Assembly: GCA_003521815.1 (NCBI GenBank)
Contig: DPHE01000073.1
Span: forward strand, 1-27,897
DNA length: 27,897 bases
DNA from: Colwellia sp.
Lineage (GTDB): Bacteria; Pseudomonadota; Gammaproteobacteria; Enterobacterales; Alteromonadaceae
Direction: 5' to 3'
Below, one piece after another: positions 15,184-23,587 of this stretch. Positions within the stretch are counted from its first letter, which is position 1. Each line of letters starts with the position of its first letter. The notes under the pieces are model-generated. The model was given only the letters and a program-made list of their open reading frames with translations. It was not told the origin of the DNA and ran no database searches. The translations under genes and the position numbers were made by a program.

Positions 15184-16530
15184 CTACTCGGATTCAGCCA
15201 ATTTTTTTTCTAGGTAGTGAATGTTTGCACCACCATTAACAAAACCTTGATCATTCAAAATATCTTGATGCAAAGTAATATTGGTTTTGATGCCATCAAT
15301 AACTAATTCTGATAAAGCATTGCGCATACGGGCAATTGCCACGTCACGGTTATCACCCCAAGTAATTAATTTACCAACCATTGAATCATAATGTGGTGGT
15401 ATAGAATAATCAGCATAAATGTGAGAATCCCAACGAACGCCTAAGCCACCTGGTGGATGGAAGCGCGTTATTTTACCCGGTGAAGGAATAAAAGTACGTG
15501 GATCCTCAGCATTAATACGACATTCAATTGAATGGCCTACAATTTTTATATCATCTTGGGTGTAAGATAAAGGTTGTCCTGCCGCTACACGTAATTGTTC
15601 TTTAATTAAGTCGACACCCGTAATCATCTCACTTACTGGATGTTCAACTTGAATACGGGTGTTCATTTCAATGAAATAGAACTCACCGTTTTCATATAAG
15701 AACTCAAAAGTACCGGCACCACGATAATTAATTTCAACACAAGCATTACAACAGCGCTCACCAATTTTTGCGCGCATTTCAGGTGTAATACCTGGTGCTG
15801 GTGCCTCTTCAACAACTTTTTGATGGCGACGTTGCATTGAACAATCACGCTCACCTAAGTGAATGGCAGTTCCTTGCCCATCAGCCATTATTTGAATTTC
15901 AACATGACGTGGATTTTCAAGGAACTTTTCCATGTAAACCATATCATTTTTGAATATAGTGCCAGCTTCTTTCTTAGTTAATGCAATAGAATCAACCAAT
16001 TCTTCTTCAGTACGCACAACGCGCATACCACGACCACCACCGCCACCAGCAGCTTTAACGATAACAGGATAACCAATACGTTTAGCATGGGCTTTATTTA
16101 CAGCGTCATCATCTGTTAATGGGCCATCTGAACCTGGTACACAAGGTACGCCTGCTGCTTTCATTGCTCGAATGGCTGCAACTTTGTCTCCCATTATACG
16201 TATGCTCTCGGCTTTTGGACCGATAAAGGCAAAGCCTGATTTTTCTACTTGTTCAGCAAAATCAGCATTTTCAGCTAGAAAACCATACCCAGGATGGATA
16301 GCTACCGCATTAGTAATCTCCGCTGCGGTGATTATTGCAGGTGCATTTAAATAACTATCAAGTGCTGATGCTTTACCAATACAAATGGTTTCATCAGCTA
16401 ATAGTACATGCTTTAAGTCTTTGTCGGCGGTTGAGTGTACAGCAACGGTTTTGATACCAAGCTCTTTACAAGCGCGTAATATTCTTAAGGCAATTTCGCC
16501 ACGGTTGGCGATAACAACTTTATCTAACAT
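15184..16530 (-). CDS. accC: Acetyl-CoA carboxylase, biotin carboxylase subunit
   Basis: AccC uses ATP and bicarbonate to carboxylate the biotin carried on AccB, the first half-reaction of acetyl-CoA carboxylase in fatty-acid synthesis. The protein has 448 residues (E. coli 449). It begins MLDKVVIANRGEIALRILRA, followed by the ATP-grasp glycine loop KAAGGGGGRGMRVV near residue 160. ERDCSMQRRHQKVVEEAPAP and EMNTRIQVEHPVSEMITG carry active-site residues. RINAEDP lies in the C-terminal region. The ATG at 16530 has AAGGG upstream. It is 23 bases after accB, typical of a shared transcript. Confidence 0.98.
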   Translation of the reverse strand: MLDKVVIANRGEIALRILRACKELGIKTVAVHSTADKDLKHVLLADETICIGKASALDSYLNAPAIITAAEITNAVAIHPGYGFLAENADFAEQVEKSGFAFIGPKAESIRIMGDKVAAIRAMKAAGVPCVPGSDGPLTDDDAVNKAHAKRIGYPVIVKAAGGGGGRGMRVVRTEEELVDSIALTKKEAGTIFKNDMVYMEKFLENPRHVEIQIMADGQGTAIHLGERDCSMQRRHQKVVEEAPAPGITPEMRAKIGERCCNACVEINYRGAGTFEFLYENGEFYFIEMNTRIQVEHPVSEMITGVDLIKEQLRVAAGQPLSYTQDDIKIVGHSIECRINAEDPRTFIPSPGKITRFHPPGGLGVRWDSHIYADYSIPPHYDSMVGKLITWGDNRDVAIARMRNALSELVIDGIKTNITLHQDILNDQGFVNGGANIHYLEKKLAESE

Positions 16531-16553
16531 GGAATGACCCTTGTAGGTTGGGC

Positions 16554-16997
16554 TTATTCAATGATGAATAGCGGTTGGTCAAATTCAATAGCATCTTCAT
16601 TTTGAGCTAAGATTTCTTTGATAACACCGGATTTATCTGCCTCAATTTGGTTCATCATTTTCATGGCTTCGATAATACATAATGTATCGCCAGCATTTAC
16701 ATGTTGACCCACTTCGGTGAATGGTGCTGCATCAGGAGAAGTTGAACCGTAAAAAGTGCCCACCATTGGAGAACGAACTATGTGACCCGTTTGTGCTGGT
16801 GCGGGTGCTGCAACATCAGCAAGTGGTGCAGCTTGCATTATAGGTGCTGCAAGCGGCGCCGCTTGCATGATGGGTGCTGGAACGACAGGAGCGCCACGGC
16901 AAATTCGTACAGATTCTTCACCTTCAGAAATTTCTAATTCGTTTATTCCTGATTCTTCTACTAACTCGATAAGTTTTTTTATCTTGCGAATATCCAT
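16554..16997 (-). CDS. accB: Biotin carboxyl carrier protein of acetyl-CoA carboxylase
   Basis: AccB carries biotin between the carboxylase AccC and the carboxyltransferase AccAD. I place the start at the ATG at 16997 (MDIRKIKKLIELVEESG), which matches the family start and has GAAGG eight bases upstream. An upstream in-frame ATG would add 18 residues not typical of the family. The protein has 147 residues. The biotinyl domain includes the canonical EAMKM with the acceptor lysine at residue 113. An Ala/Pro-rich linker joins the N-terminal region to it. The linker holds a perfect ten-residue tandem repeat, APIMQAAPLA twice (residues 41-60), encoded by diverged DNA copies. Confidence 0.97.
   Translation of the reverse strand: MDIRKIKKLIELVEESGINELEISEGEESVRICRGAPVVPAPIMQAAPLAAPIMQAAPLADVAAPAPAQTGHIVRSPMVGTFYGSTSPDAAPFTEVGQHVNAGDTLCIIEAMKMMNQIEADKSGVIKEILAQNEDAIEFDQPLFIIE
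16821..16880. repeat. 30-base tandem duplication in the accB linker
   Basis: Two adjacent 30-base units (16821-16850 and 16851-16880) agree at about 24 of 30 positions. They encode the same ten residues on the minus strand, so most differences are silent. Confidence 0.75.
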
Positions 16998-17067
16998 TGT
17001 AATGCCTTCATTTAAGTTAAATATATCTCGAGTGTTGAGTTTCGTTAGCATCGCTGCTCGGTACTCA

Positions 17068-17526
17068 TCACTTGTTATCTTTTTTTTCTAAATACTCTTT
17101 TGCTGATTCAAGTGCATAGCTATAACCTTTGGCGCCTAATCCACATATAACGCCGCTAGCAACATCGGATAAATAGGAGTGTTGCCTAAATTTTTCCCTT
17201 GTGTGCACATTCGATAAATGCACCTCAATAAAAGGAATGCTTATGGCTAACAATGCATCTCGAAGCGCTACGCTAGTGTGGGTAAAAGCCGCAGGGTTTA
17301 TAATAATGAAATCAATTTTTTGAAATGCTTGATGAATAGTATTAATCAATTCATGTTCAGCATTTGACTGTACATGAGAGAGCTCAATTTCTTTTGTTTG
17401 TGCTTGTTGTGTTAATTGGCTAATTATCTCTTCTAAAGTTTGCGCACCATATATTTCAGGTTCACGTTTGCCTAACATGTTTAAATTTGGACCATTTAAC
17501 ACTAAAATTTTGAACTTTGTAGTCAT
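17068..17526 (-). CDS. aroQ: 3-dehydroquinate dehydratase, type II
   Basis: AroQ converts 3-dehydroquinate to 3-dehydroshikimate in aromatic amino-acid synthesis, as a cytoplasmic dodecamer. The first ATG is at 17526 (MTTKFKILVLNGPNLNML); a TTG three codons earlier is less likely. The protein has 152 residues from that ATG, the normal size. Motifs are NGPNLNMLGKREPEIYG (with the catalytic tyrosine), then INPAAFTHTSVALRDAL (with the catalytic histidine), and EVHLSNVHTREKFR. It is the first gene of the aroQ-accB-accC operon, with a 70-base gap to accB. This arrangement is common in gammaproteobacteria. Confidence 0.97.
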   Translation of the reverse strand: MTTKFKILVLNGPNLNMLGKREPEIYGAQTLEEIISQLTQQAQTKEIELSHVQSNAEHELINTIHQAFQKIDFIIINPAAFTHTSVALRDALLAISIPFIEVHLSNVHTREKFRQHSYLSDVASGVICGLGAKGYSYALESAKEYLEKKDNK

Positions 17527-17948
17527 CTTCGTCAAAAATACCTATAAAATTAATTCTCAGATAATGATTACATAAAATAATGCGAGAGTGAACTAAAAAA
17601 TACTATTTTTATCATTTAGACTATTATTATCGTATTTTCGAAGAATATAGCAGCGAAATACTGGTCTTATCTGTTAATTTTTTTGAAAGATTAGTTTTTC
17701 TTGATTATTCCTTATACGGATAGCATGACTGTTCCTTTTGGTGTCTTTATTTCAAAGCACTGTTTTATATGGTTTTTTATTTTTATTTTAGTGCTTGTTA
17801 TTAGTGATTTTTGTTGTGTTTCAAAGCCCGGCCCCTGAAGCGGAACTCTTGGATTTTATTGGCACACATATTCAAGGTTTTTACTGGAAAACCCAAGTAG
17901 AAAAGCAGCCGATTACGACTGTTTATTAAATAAATAATAAGTGATCAG
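17527..17948. other. Gap between aroQ and dsbD
   Basis: This 422-base gap contains the promoter region of the aroQ operon and the 3' flank of dsbD. On the plus strand a 37-codon frame (17725-17838) starts with ATG and encodes a hydrophobic helix. A second frame (17795-17929), shifted by one base, continues as a 44-codon protein-like stretch with LLDFIGTHIQGFYWKT. Together they could be a frameshifted small membrane protein gene, but neither piece is recognised. No terminator for dsbD is evident. Confidence 0.4.
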
Positions 17949-19832
17949 TTAAAATATAGCGTTAACATGAGCACTAAATTCCTCAGCCGCCATAAAGCCA
18001 GTAATACGTTGCTGGCTTAATTCTTCACCTTGTAAGCTAAAGAATAAAATAGAGGGCAAGCCAAACACATTGAAATACTCCATCAACTCAACATTATCGT
18101 TAGTACCGGTATCTGTTAAATCTATTTGTAGCAACACTGAGTTAGCTAAAGATTTTTGTACATTAGCATCATAAAAAGTATATTTTTCAAACTCTTTACA
18201 AGCTATGCACCAGTCAGCATATAAATCTAGCATAACTGTTTTTCCTTGTGCATTAGCTTGTGTAATAGCGGTCTGTAATTCTTCTAATGTTCCCACTTGC
18301 ATAAAATGCTGGACTTGTTGGGTGGCATTTGATTCCACAGTAGGTGCATTTTGGTTAGGTACAACAAGCTGATATGCCATATTTGCGCCAACAAATAACA
18401 TTAAGAATATAACTAATGAACGCGCACCAAACCAGAAACCTCTATTGATAGCGTTAACATTAGTGACATAGAAATAACTCGCTGCGCTTAACACAAGTAT
18501 TGTCCATAATGCTTGGCTAGCTACTTCAGGAATAAAGCGTTCAAGTAAAAATATTGGTACAGCCAATAACAACAAACCAAAAATATTTTTAATTATATTC
18601 ATCCAAGCACCCGCTTTAGGTAATAATTTTCCGCCAGAGCTGCCCAATATTAATAGTGGTAATCCCATACCTAAACTTAATGCATATAATGCCGATGCGC
18701 CTAATATGACATCACCAGTTTGAGATATATATAATAAAGCCCCAGTAAGTGGCGCGGTTGTACAAGGAGAAGCGACTAAGCCAGAAATCACACCCATCAT
18801 GACTACACCAGTAATAGAGCCCCCTTTTTGTTTATTACTAATGTTATTCAATTTGTTTTGCCAGCTAGCAGGTAATGCCAAATTGAAAAGTCCAAACATA
18901 GAAAGTGCTAAAAAGATAAACAATATACTTAATGCAATCAATACAAAGGGATGTTGAAAAACAGCTTGAAATTGTGCACCCGCCAAAGCGACGACAATAC
19001 CGAGCAAGGTATACGTTACGGCCATACCTTGGACATAGAAGAAAGATAAAGTGAATGCCTTTTTAGTTGTCAGCGCTTTACCTTGACCCACAATAATTCC
19101 TGTTAAAATAGGGTACATAGGGAAAACACAAGGCGTAAACGACAACAATAAGCCACCGACAAAAAAAGCGATTAACGTTACTATCAAGCTATCTTGTTTT
19201 AACATGTCCGCTAGTTGATGTTGCTCACTACTAGGCGTTACTTGATTGCTACTTACGCCAGTATTTTTAGTTTTTTCTTCAGTTAAACTAGTATTATCAC
19301 TTACTTTAGTCAGCGCTGAAAACACAGCTGCATTATCATTCGATGTTTTGTGTGCAAATACACTGTCTAGTGCTATTACTTTTTTGGTTGGCGGATAGCA
19401 CAGACCTTTTTCAGCACAGCCTTGATAACGAATAGTAATACTGACATCTTCGTTTGTCTGTTCAATGTTTAAGGTAAAGTTTAGTTGCTTCTTATAGATT
19501 TGTTGGATACCAAAAAACTCATCTTCGTGATCTATCCCTACTGGTAAGTCAATCGTTGAATAACTGGCATTGTTAGCGGTAAACCTAAATTGGTGACGAT
19601 AGAGATAATATCCTTCACTAATGTCGAAGCTGATATGTAGCAGGTTATTTTGTTGATCAAAATTAAAAGAAAAAGCTTGGTCTACTTTCAAAAACTCTTC
19701 ATCATTACTAAATAAAGAGGTACTTGATATATCAAAAATAGATTGTTGGGCATGGCTGATTGCGGGCAAAAAAGTTACCAAAGTCAAGATTAGACTAACA
19801 ATCAAGTTAAGAAAAAAAGAGGGTTTTTTCAT
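17949..19832 (-). CDS. dsbD: Thiol:disulfide interchange protein DsbD
   Basis: DsbD passes electrons from cytoplasmic thioredoxin across the inner membrane to periplasmic partners such as DsbC, keeping them reduced. The 627-residue protein starts with a signal peptide (LIVSLILTLVTFLPAISHA). The periplasmic alpha domain has the redox pair in GCAEKGLCYPP near residue 130. The membrane domain of about eight helices contains the two expected cysteines, in SFTPCVFPMYPIL and SPCTTAPLTGALL. The C-terminal thioredoxin-like gamma domain has the active site DWCIACKEFEKY near residue 540. The ATG at 19832 has no strong ribosome site. The gene diverges from fxsA; dsbD near fxsA/groESL is also seen in E. 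coli. Confidence 0.97.
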   Translation of the reverse strand: MKKPSFFLNLIVSLILTLVTFLPAISHAQQSIFDISSTSLFSNDEEFLKVDQAFSFNFDQQNNLLHISFDISEGYYLYRHQFRFTANNASYSTIDLPVGIDHEDEFFGIQQIYKKQLNFTLNIEQTNEDVSITIRYQGCAEKGLCYPPTKKVIALDSVFAHKTSNDNAAVFSALTKVSDNTSLTEEKTKNTGVSSNQVTPSSEQHQLADMLKQDSLIVTLIAFFVGGLLLSFTPCVFPMYPILTGIIVGQGKALTTKKAFTLSFFYVQGMAVTYTLLGIVVALAGAQFQAVFQHPFVLIALSILFIFLALSMFGLFNLALPASWQNKLNNISNKQKGGSITGVVMMGVISGLVASPCTTAPLTGALLYISQTGDVILGASALYALSLGMGLPLLILGSSGGKLLPKAGAWMNIIKNIFGLLLLAVPIFLLERFIPEVASQALWTILVLSAASYFYVTNVNAINRGFWFGARSLVIFLMLFVGANMAYQLVVPNQNAPTVESNATQQVQHFMQVGTLEELQTAITQANAQGKTVMLDLYADWCIACKEFEKYTFYDANVQKSLANSVLLQIDLTDTGTNDNVELMEYFNVFGLPSILFFSLQGEELSQQRITGFMAAEEFSAHVNAIF

Positions 19833-20164
19833 TTATTTTATTTCAACAATTCAGTTATCCAGTGTAAATAATGCGTATCACCTTGCTGGATGTTCAAGGC
19901 AATCACTTATACTACATCATAAGGGTATATTCATCTATTCGCACATATACTCCTTGAATGTTGAGTAACCGCTTTCGTTGGACAAGTAGATAGTATTCAT
20001 TGAAACAATCCTTCATTTCCAATGGCAATGTAATTTACTCGTATTCTCTTAAAAAAAACTTAACAATACTAGTATTTAATAGTGCATTTTCTCTCAGGAG
20101 GATAAACACCTTGAAAAAGACCTATTAAACCCAATATAAGTTTCATATAAAATAAGGAATCATT
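19833..20164. other. Divergent intergenic region dsbD/fxsA
   Basis: This 332-base AT-rich gap must hold the promoters of both genes. A small imperfect dyad lies at 19921-19954 (AAGGGTATAT and ATATACTCCTT). No coding frame or operator of known type is recognised. Confidence 0.4.
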
Positions 20165-20674
20165 ATGTTTCGTTTGTTATTTGTACTTTTTATTATTATC
20201 CCGATTATTGAAATTAGCGTGCTAATGCAGGTTGGTGAGCTACTCGGAATGTGGCCAACTATCGGCATTGTAATTTTGAGTGCGTGGATCGGCGCAAAGT
20301 ATGTTCGCCAGCAAGGTATCGCAACACTGCAGTCAGTACAAGAAAAAATGGCACAAGGTGAAATGCCATCAAGCGAAATTGTGACAGGACTTATGTTATT
20401 GGTTGCAGGGGTATTGTTAGTTACTCCAGGCTTTGTAACGGATATTTTTGGCCTCTCATTATTAGTGCCTACTATCCGCCAAGGGATTGCAAGCTTCGTA
20501 CAAAAACACCTTAAGGTTAATACTCACGCTGCAGGAGGCCATGCAGGTGCAAGCTTTTATACTGGAAACACTTACGAAAATGAAGAGTTTTCGCATACAT
20601 CATCACCAGAGAATAAAGCTATACGCCAACATCAAAGTGAAACTATTGAAGGTGAATACACCCGTAAAGAATAA
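20165..20674 (+). CDS. fxsA: FxsA family inner-membrane protein
   Basis: FxsA is a small inner-membrane protein whose overproduction in E. coli relieves phage T7 exclusion by the F plasmid; its normal role is unclear. The 169-residue protein starts with hydrophobic MFRLLFVLFIIIPIIEISVL. Membrane segments then follow around residues 28-48 and 75-100 (TGLMLLVAGVLLVTPGFVTD). The conserved family features IIEI, GAKYVRQQG and PGFVTD are present. The C-terminal third (about 115-169) is hydrophilic and variable. AAGGA precedes the ATG. It lies 107 bases before groES on the same strand, as in E. coli, but the groES promoter lies between them. Confidence 0.93.
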   Translation: MFRLLFVLFIIIPIIEISVLMQVGELLGMWPTIGIVILSAWIGAKYVRQQGIATLQSVQEKMAQGEMPSSEIVTGLMLLVAGVLLVTPGFVTDIFGLSLLVPTIRQGIASFVQKHLKVNTHAAGGHAGASFYTGNTYENEEFSHTSSPENKAIRQHQSETIEGEYTRKE

Positions 20675-20690
20675 AAAAATAATCAGTGGA

Positions 20691-20718
20691 CTTGTGAATA
20701 TTAATTTCATCCCCACTT
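20691..20718 (+). promoter_or_regulatory. Sigma-32 (RpoH) heat-shock promoter of groES
   Basis: CTTGTGA, a 13-base spacer, then CCCCACTT closely follow the sigma-32 consensus (CTTGAAA, 12-14 bases, CCCCATNT). The site is 63 bases before the groES ATG. No CIRCE repeat is seen, so heat-shock control is probably through RpoH. Confidence 0.8.
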
Positions 20719-20781
20719 CTAGTAACAACAAAATAATTCTGTAAATTAATCTATTAATTGAATACCCTCAGGAGAAAATAA

Positions 20782-21072
20782 ATGAGCATTCGTCCATTAC
20801 ATGACCGTGTCATTATAAAACGTAAACAAGTTGAAGCAAAATCAGCCGGTGGCATTGTTTTAACTGGTAGTGCAGCTGAAAAATCTACTCGTGGTGAAGT
20901 TGTTGCTGTGGGCAATGGCCGTGTGTTAGAAAACGGTGAAATACGTGCTTTAGACGTTAAAGTCGGTGACCAAGTTATCTTTTCAGAAGGCTACGGTTTA
21001 AAAACTGAAAAAATTGATGGTGAAGAAGTGCTTATTTTAAGTGAAGCTGATATTTTGGCTATCGTCGAATAA
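20782..21072 (+). CDS. groES: Co-chaperonin GroES
   Basis: GroES is the seven-membered lid of the GroEL folding chamber. The 96-residue protein is of standard length. It begins MSIRPLHDRVIIKRKQVE and has the mobile loop SAGGIVLTGSAAEKSTRG (about residues 21-38), whose hydrophobic IVL tripeptide docks to GroEL. The C-terminal half includes VKVGDQVIFSEGYG. AGGAG gives a good ribosome site. It is transcribed from the sigma-32 promoter just upstream. The gap to groEL is 190 bases, longer than the usual few tens of bases, and contains two hairpins. Confidence 0.98.
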   Translation: MSIRPLHDRVIIKRKQVEAKSAGGIVLTGSAAEKSTRGEVVAVGNGRVLENGEIRALDVKVGDQVIFSEGYGLKTEKIDGEEVLILSEADILAIVE

Positions 21073-21130
21073 TTAGAGCTTAACTTGTCGCTATTTCACA
21101 CAATAGCGGCATCAAAAGTGCTCACTTACT

Positions 21131-21152
21131 AGCGCAAGCTCCGCGCTTTTTC
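21131..21152 (+). terminator. Weak terminator-like hairpin between groES and groEL
   Basis: AGCGC and GCGCT pair around a seven-base loop and are followed by a T run (TTTTTC). The five-base GC-rich stem plus T tract is a minimal terminator. Inside an operon it would reduce read-through to groEL. Confidence 0.45.
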
Positions 21153-21188
21153 TTTGCTCTTGAGCGAACTAGCTTAAAGTAAAGGCTC

Positions 21189-21220
21189 AATAACATTAGT
21201 CTATAGAGACTAATGTTATT
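21189..21220 (+). repeat. Perfect 14-base inverted repeat before groEL
   Basis: AATAACATTAGTCT, loop ATAG, then AGACTAATGTTATT form a perfect 14-base stem, 42 bases before the groEL ATG. It is followed by TTAAAAATGG, so it lacks a strong T tract. It could be a message-processing or stability hairpin, or a partial terminator. Confidence 0.8.
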
Positions 21221-21262
21221 TTAAAAATGGTGTAACTAAACAAAATTATAGGAATAAATAGC

Positions 21263-22912
21263 ATGGCTTCAAAAGACGTATTATTTGGTAATGACGCACG
21301 AGCAAAGATGCTACGTGGTGTAAATGTATTAGCTGACGCAGTAAAAGTAACTTTAGGGCCTAAAGGTCGTAACGTAGTAATTGATAAATCTTTTGGTGGT
21401 CCAACTATCACAAAAGATGGTGTTACGGTTGCTAAAGAAATTGAATTAGAAGATAAATTCGAAAACATGGGCGCACAAATGGTGAAAGAAGTTGCTTCTA
21501 AAGCCAATGATGAAGCCGGTGACGGAACAACTACTGCGACAGTTTTAGCACAAGCAATTGTTAATGAAGGCTTGAAGTCTATCGCTGCAGGTATGAATCC
21601 AATGGATCTTAAGCGCGGTATCGATAAAGCGGTTATTGCTGCCGTTGCAGAATTAAAAAACCTTTCTCAAGAATGTACGGACAATAAGGCTATTGAGCAA
21701 GTAGGTACTATTTCTGCTAACTCAGATGAAACCGTTGGCCAAATCATTGCAACAGCGATGGATAAAGTAGGCGCTGAAGGTGTAATTACGGTTGAAGAAG
21801 GCCAAGCATTAACGGATGAATTAGACGTTGTTGAAGGTATGCAGTTTGATCGCGGTTACTTATCACCTTACTTCATCAACAATCAAGAAAATGGCAGTGT
21901 TGAATTAGAAAGCCCATTTATTCTTTTAGTGGATAAAAAAGTCTCTAATATTCGTGAATTGTTAACAACGTTAGAAGGTGTTGCTAAAGCCGGTAAGCCA
22001 TTACTAATTATTGCTGAAGACGTTGAAGGTGAAGCCCTTGCAACGCTAGTAGTTAATAACATGCGCGGTATAGTTAAAGTGGCCGCTGTTAAAGCGCCTG
22101 GTTTTGGTGACCGTCGTAAAGCAATGCTACAAGACGTTGCCACACTAACTGCTGGTACGGTTATTTCTGAAGAAATTGGTATGGAGCTTGAAAAAGCAAC
22201 ATTAGAAGATTTAGGTCAAGCTAAGCGCGTAGTTATCTCTAAAGACACTACTATCATCATTGATGGTATAGGTGACGATGCAGATATTAAAGCACGTGTT
22301 TCACAAATTCGTGGCCAAATTGAAGAATCATCTTCAGATTATGATAAAGAAAAACTACAAGAACGTTTAGCTAAATTAGCTGGCGGTGTTGCAGTAATCA
22401 AAATTGGCGCTGCAACTGAAATTGAAATGAAAGAGAAAAAAGCCCGCGTTGAAGATGCATTGCATGCAACTCGAGCGGCAGTTGAAGAAGGTGTAGTTGC
22501 TGGTGGTGGTGTTGCACTTGTTCGTGTAGCTGAAGCTATAAAAGACTTGGAAGGCATTAACGAAGATCAAACTCATGGTGTAAACGTAGCTATTCGTGCG
22601 ATGGAAGCGCCACTTCGTCAAATCGTTTCTAACTGTGGTGATGAATCATCAGTAGTGCTTAACGAAGTACGTAATGGTACAGGCAACTACGGCTATAATG
22701 CTGGAAACAGTACTTACGGTGACATGTTAGAAATGGGTATTCTTGACCCAACTAAAGTAACACGTAGTGCATTACAATTTGCTGCATCAATTGCGGGCTT
22801 AATGCTAACGACTGAAGCAATGATTACCGATGCACCACAAGATGCAGCTCCAGGCATGCCTGATATGGGCGGCATGGGCGGTGGTATGGGTGGAATGGGC
22901 GGTATGATGTAA
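21263..22912 (+). CDS. groEL: Chaperonin GroEL (60 kDa)
   Basis: GroEL forms the double-ring ATPase chamber that folds cytosolic proteins with GroES. The 549-residue length is standard. It begins MASKDVLFGNDARAKMLRGV. The ATP-binding site includes VTLGPKGRNVVIDKS and GDGTTTATVLAQAIVNEG (about residues 86-103), with the catalytic aspartates. The C terminus is the usual Gly/Met-rich tail GGMGGGMGGMGGMM, which is disordered in the cavity. The ATG at 21263 has AGGAA upstream. A strong terminator lies about 130 bases after the stop, preceded by another hairpin. Confidence 0.99.
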   Translation: MASKDVLFGNDARAKMLRGVNVLADAVKVTLGPKGRNVVIDKSFGGPTITKDGVTVAKEIELEDKFENMGAQMVKEVASKANDEAGDGTTTATVLAQAIVNEGLKSIAAGMNPMDLKRGIDKAVIAAVAELKNLSQECTDNKAIEQVGTISANSDETVGQIIATAMDKVGAEGVITVEEGQALTDELDVVEGMQFDRGYLSPYFINNQENGSVELESPFILLVDKKVSNIRELLTTLEGVAKAGKPLLIIAEDVEGEALATLVVNNMRGIVKVAAVKAPGFGDRRKAMLQDVATLTAGTVISEEIGMELEKATLEDLGQAKRVVISKDTTIIIDGIGDDADIKARVSQIRGQIEESSSDYDKEKLQERLAKLAGGVAVIKIGAATEIEMKEKKARVEDALHATRAAVEEGVVAGGGVALVRVAEAIKDLEGINEDQTHGVNVAIRAMEAPLRQIVSNCGDESSVVLNEVRNGTGNYGYNAGNSTYGDMLEMGILDPTKVTRSALQFAASIAGLMLTTEAMITDAPQDAAPGMPDMGGMGGGMGGMGGMM

Positions 22913-22944
22913 TTATGCTTGTCTAAATTGCTAACTTCTTCGTT

Positions 22945-22987
22945 GCTTTATAGTTCGTTTAAGAAACACTAAACGTCACTATAAAGC
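22945..22987. repeat. Two-part inverted repeat downstream of groEL
   Basis: GCTTTATAGT pairs perfectly with ACTATAAAGC, and inside it CGTTTA pairs with TAAACG around AGAAACAC, giving a 16-base stem with one small internal bulge. It lies 33 bases past groEL and has no T tract. It may stabilise the groEL message or be a dispersed palindromic element. Confidence 0.7.
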
Positions 22988-23043
22988 GCCTTGAATTAAA
23001 CAATTTATCCTGCACATAATGCATTAAACTTGCTTATTGCACT

Positions 23044-23068
23044 AAAAGCTCACTTCGGTGAGCTTTTT
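23044..23068 (+). terminator. Rho-independent terminator after groEL
   Basis: AAAAGCTCAC, a TTCG tetraloop, and GTGAGCTTTTT form a strong hairpin with a T run. Confidence 0.9.
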
Positions 23069-23125
23069 GCTTTCGAATATTTAATTTCAGCGAAAAACTG
23101 GTCGTTAGCATCAATGATTACTTTA

Positions 23126-23584
23126 TTATGTCTGCTCGCTAGCAGCTGTCTTTTTCACGTCACCAAAGGCATCTTTTAAACCAAATTTAATACCTTTGTC
23201 AGTATAACCATTGTTAACATCACCATAAATAACGACTTCACTATAGAAAAAATAACGATCATTTATTTGATAGTTATAACCAGCTCCGACATTCACAGCA
23301 TTATAACTATTTACATTATTAAAACGCTTTACACCAGTGAAAACATATAGGCCGGAATCGTCCACTTTATAAATTCCAACAAGACCAAATCGTGTGCCGT
23401 AATCAGTATCATTACCATTATTAATGTCGTAACGAGTTTTCGCTAATTCAAAACGCACATTCCATTGCTCATCAATTATTTTTTATAAATCAATACCAAG
23501 ACCTCTGCCAGCTTCAGTTTGATCCCAGTCAAGTCGGGTTTCTTTAGCCATACTTGATTTGATGTAGTCACCAAACACACCCAT
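23126..23584 (-). pseudogene. Decayed outer-membrane barrel gene (OmpA-like)
   Basis: The minus-strand frame reads MGVFGDYIKSSMAKETRLDW and continues to GRGLGIDL. It then meets a TAA at 23485-23483, and resumes in the same frame with KIIDEQWNVRFELAKTRYDI for about 115 codons to a stop at 23126. The alternating pattern, with GLYVFTGVKRFNNV and VGAGYNYQINDRYFFYSE, is that of an OmpA/OmpX-type beta-barrel. Another in-frame TAA lies just before the ATG (23587-23585), and coding-like sequence (VNQRSVAAETIGE) continues upstream to about 23650. Two nonsense codons, no visible signal peptide and no C-terminal OmpA peptidoglycan-binding domain argue for a pseudogene. Translation restarting at the GTG at 23458 would yield only a truncated barrel. 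Confidence 0.7.
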
Positions 23585-23587
23585 TTA

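Noticed and set aside
20487..20744. 85-codon plus-strand frame overlapping the fxsA end
   Set aside because: It overlaps fxsA in another frame and runs through the sigma-32 promoter; no protein-like features.
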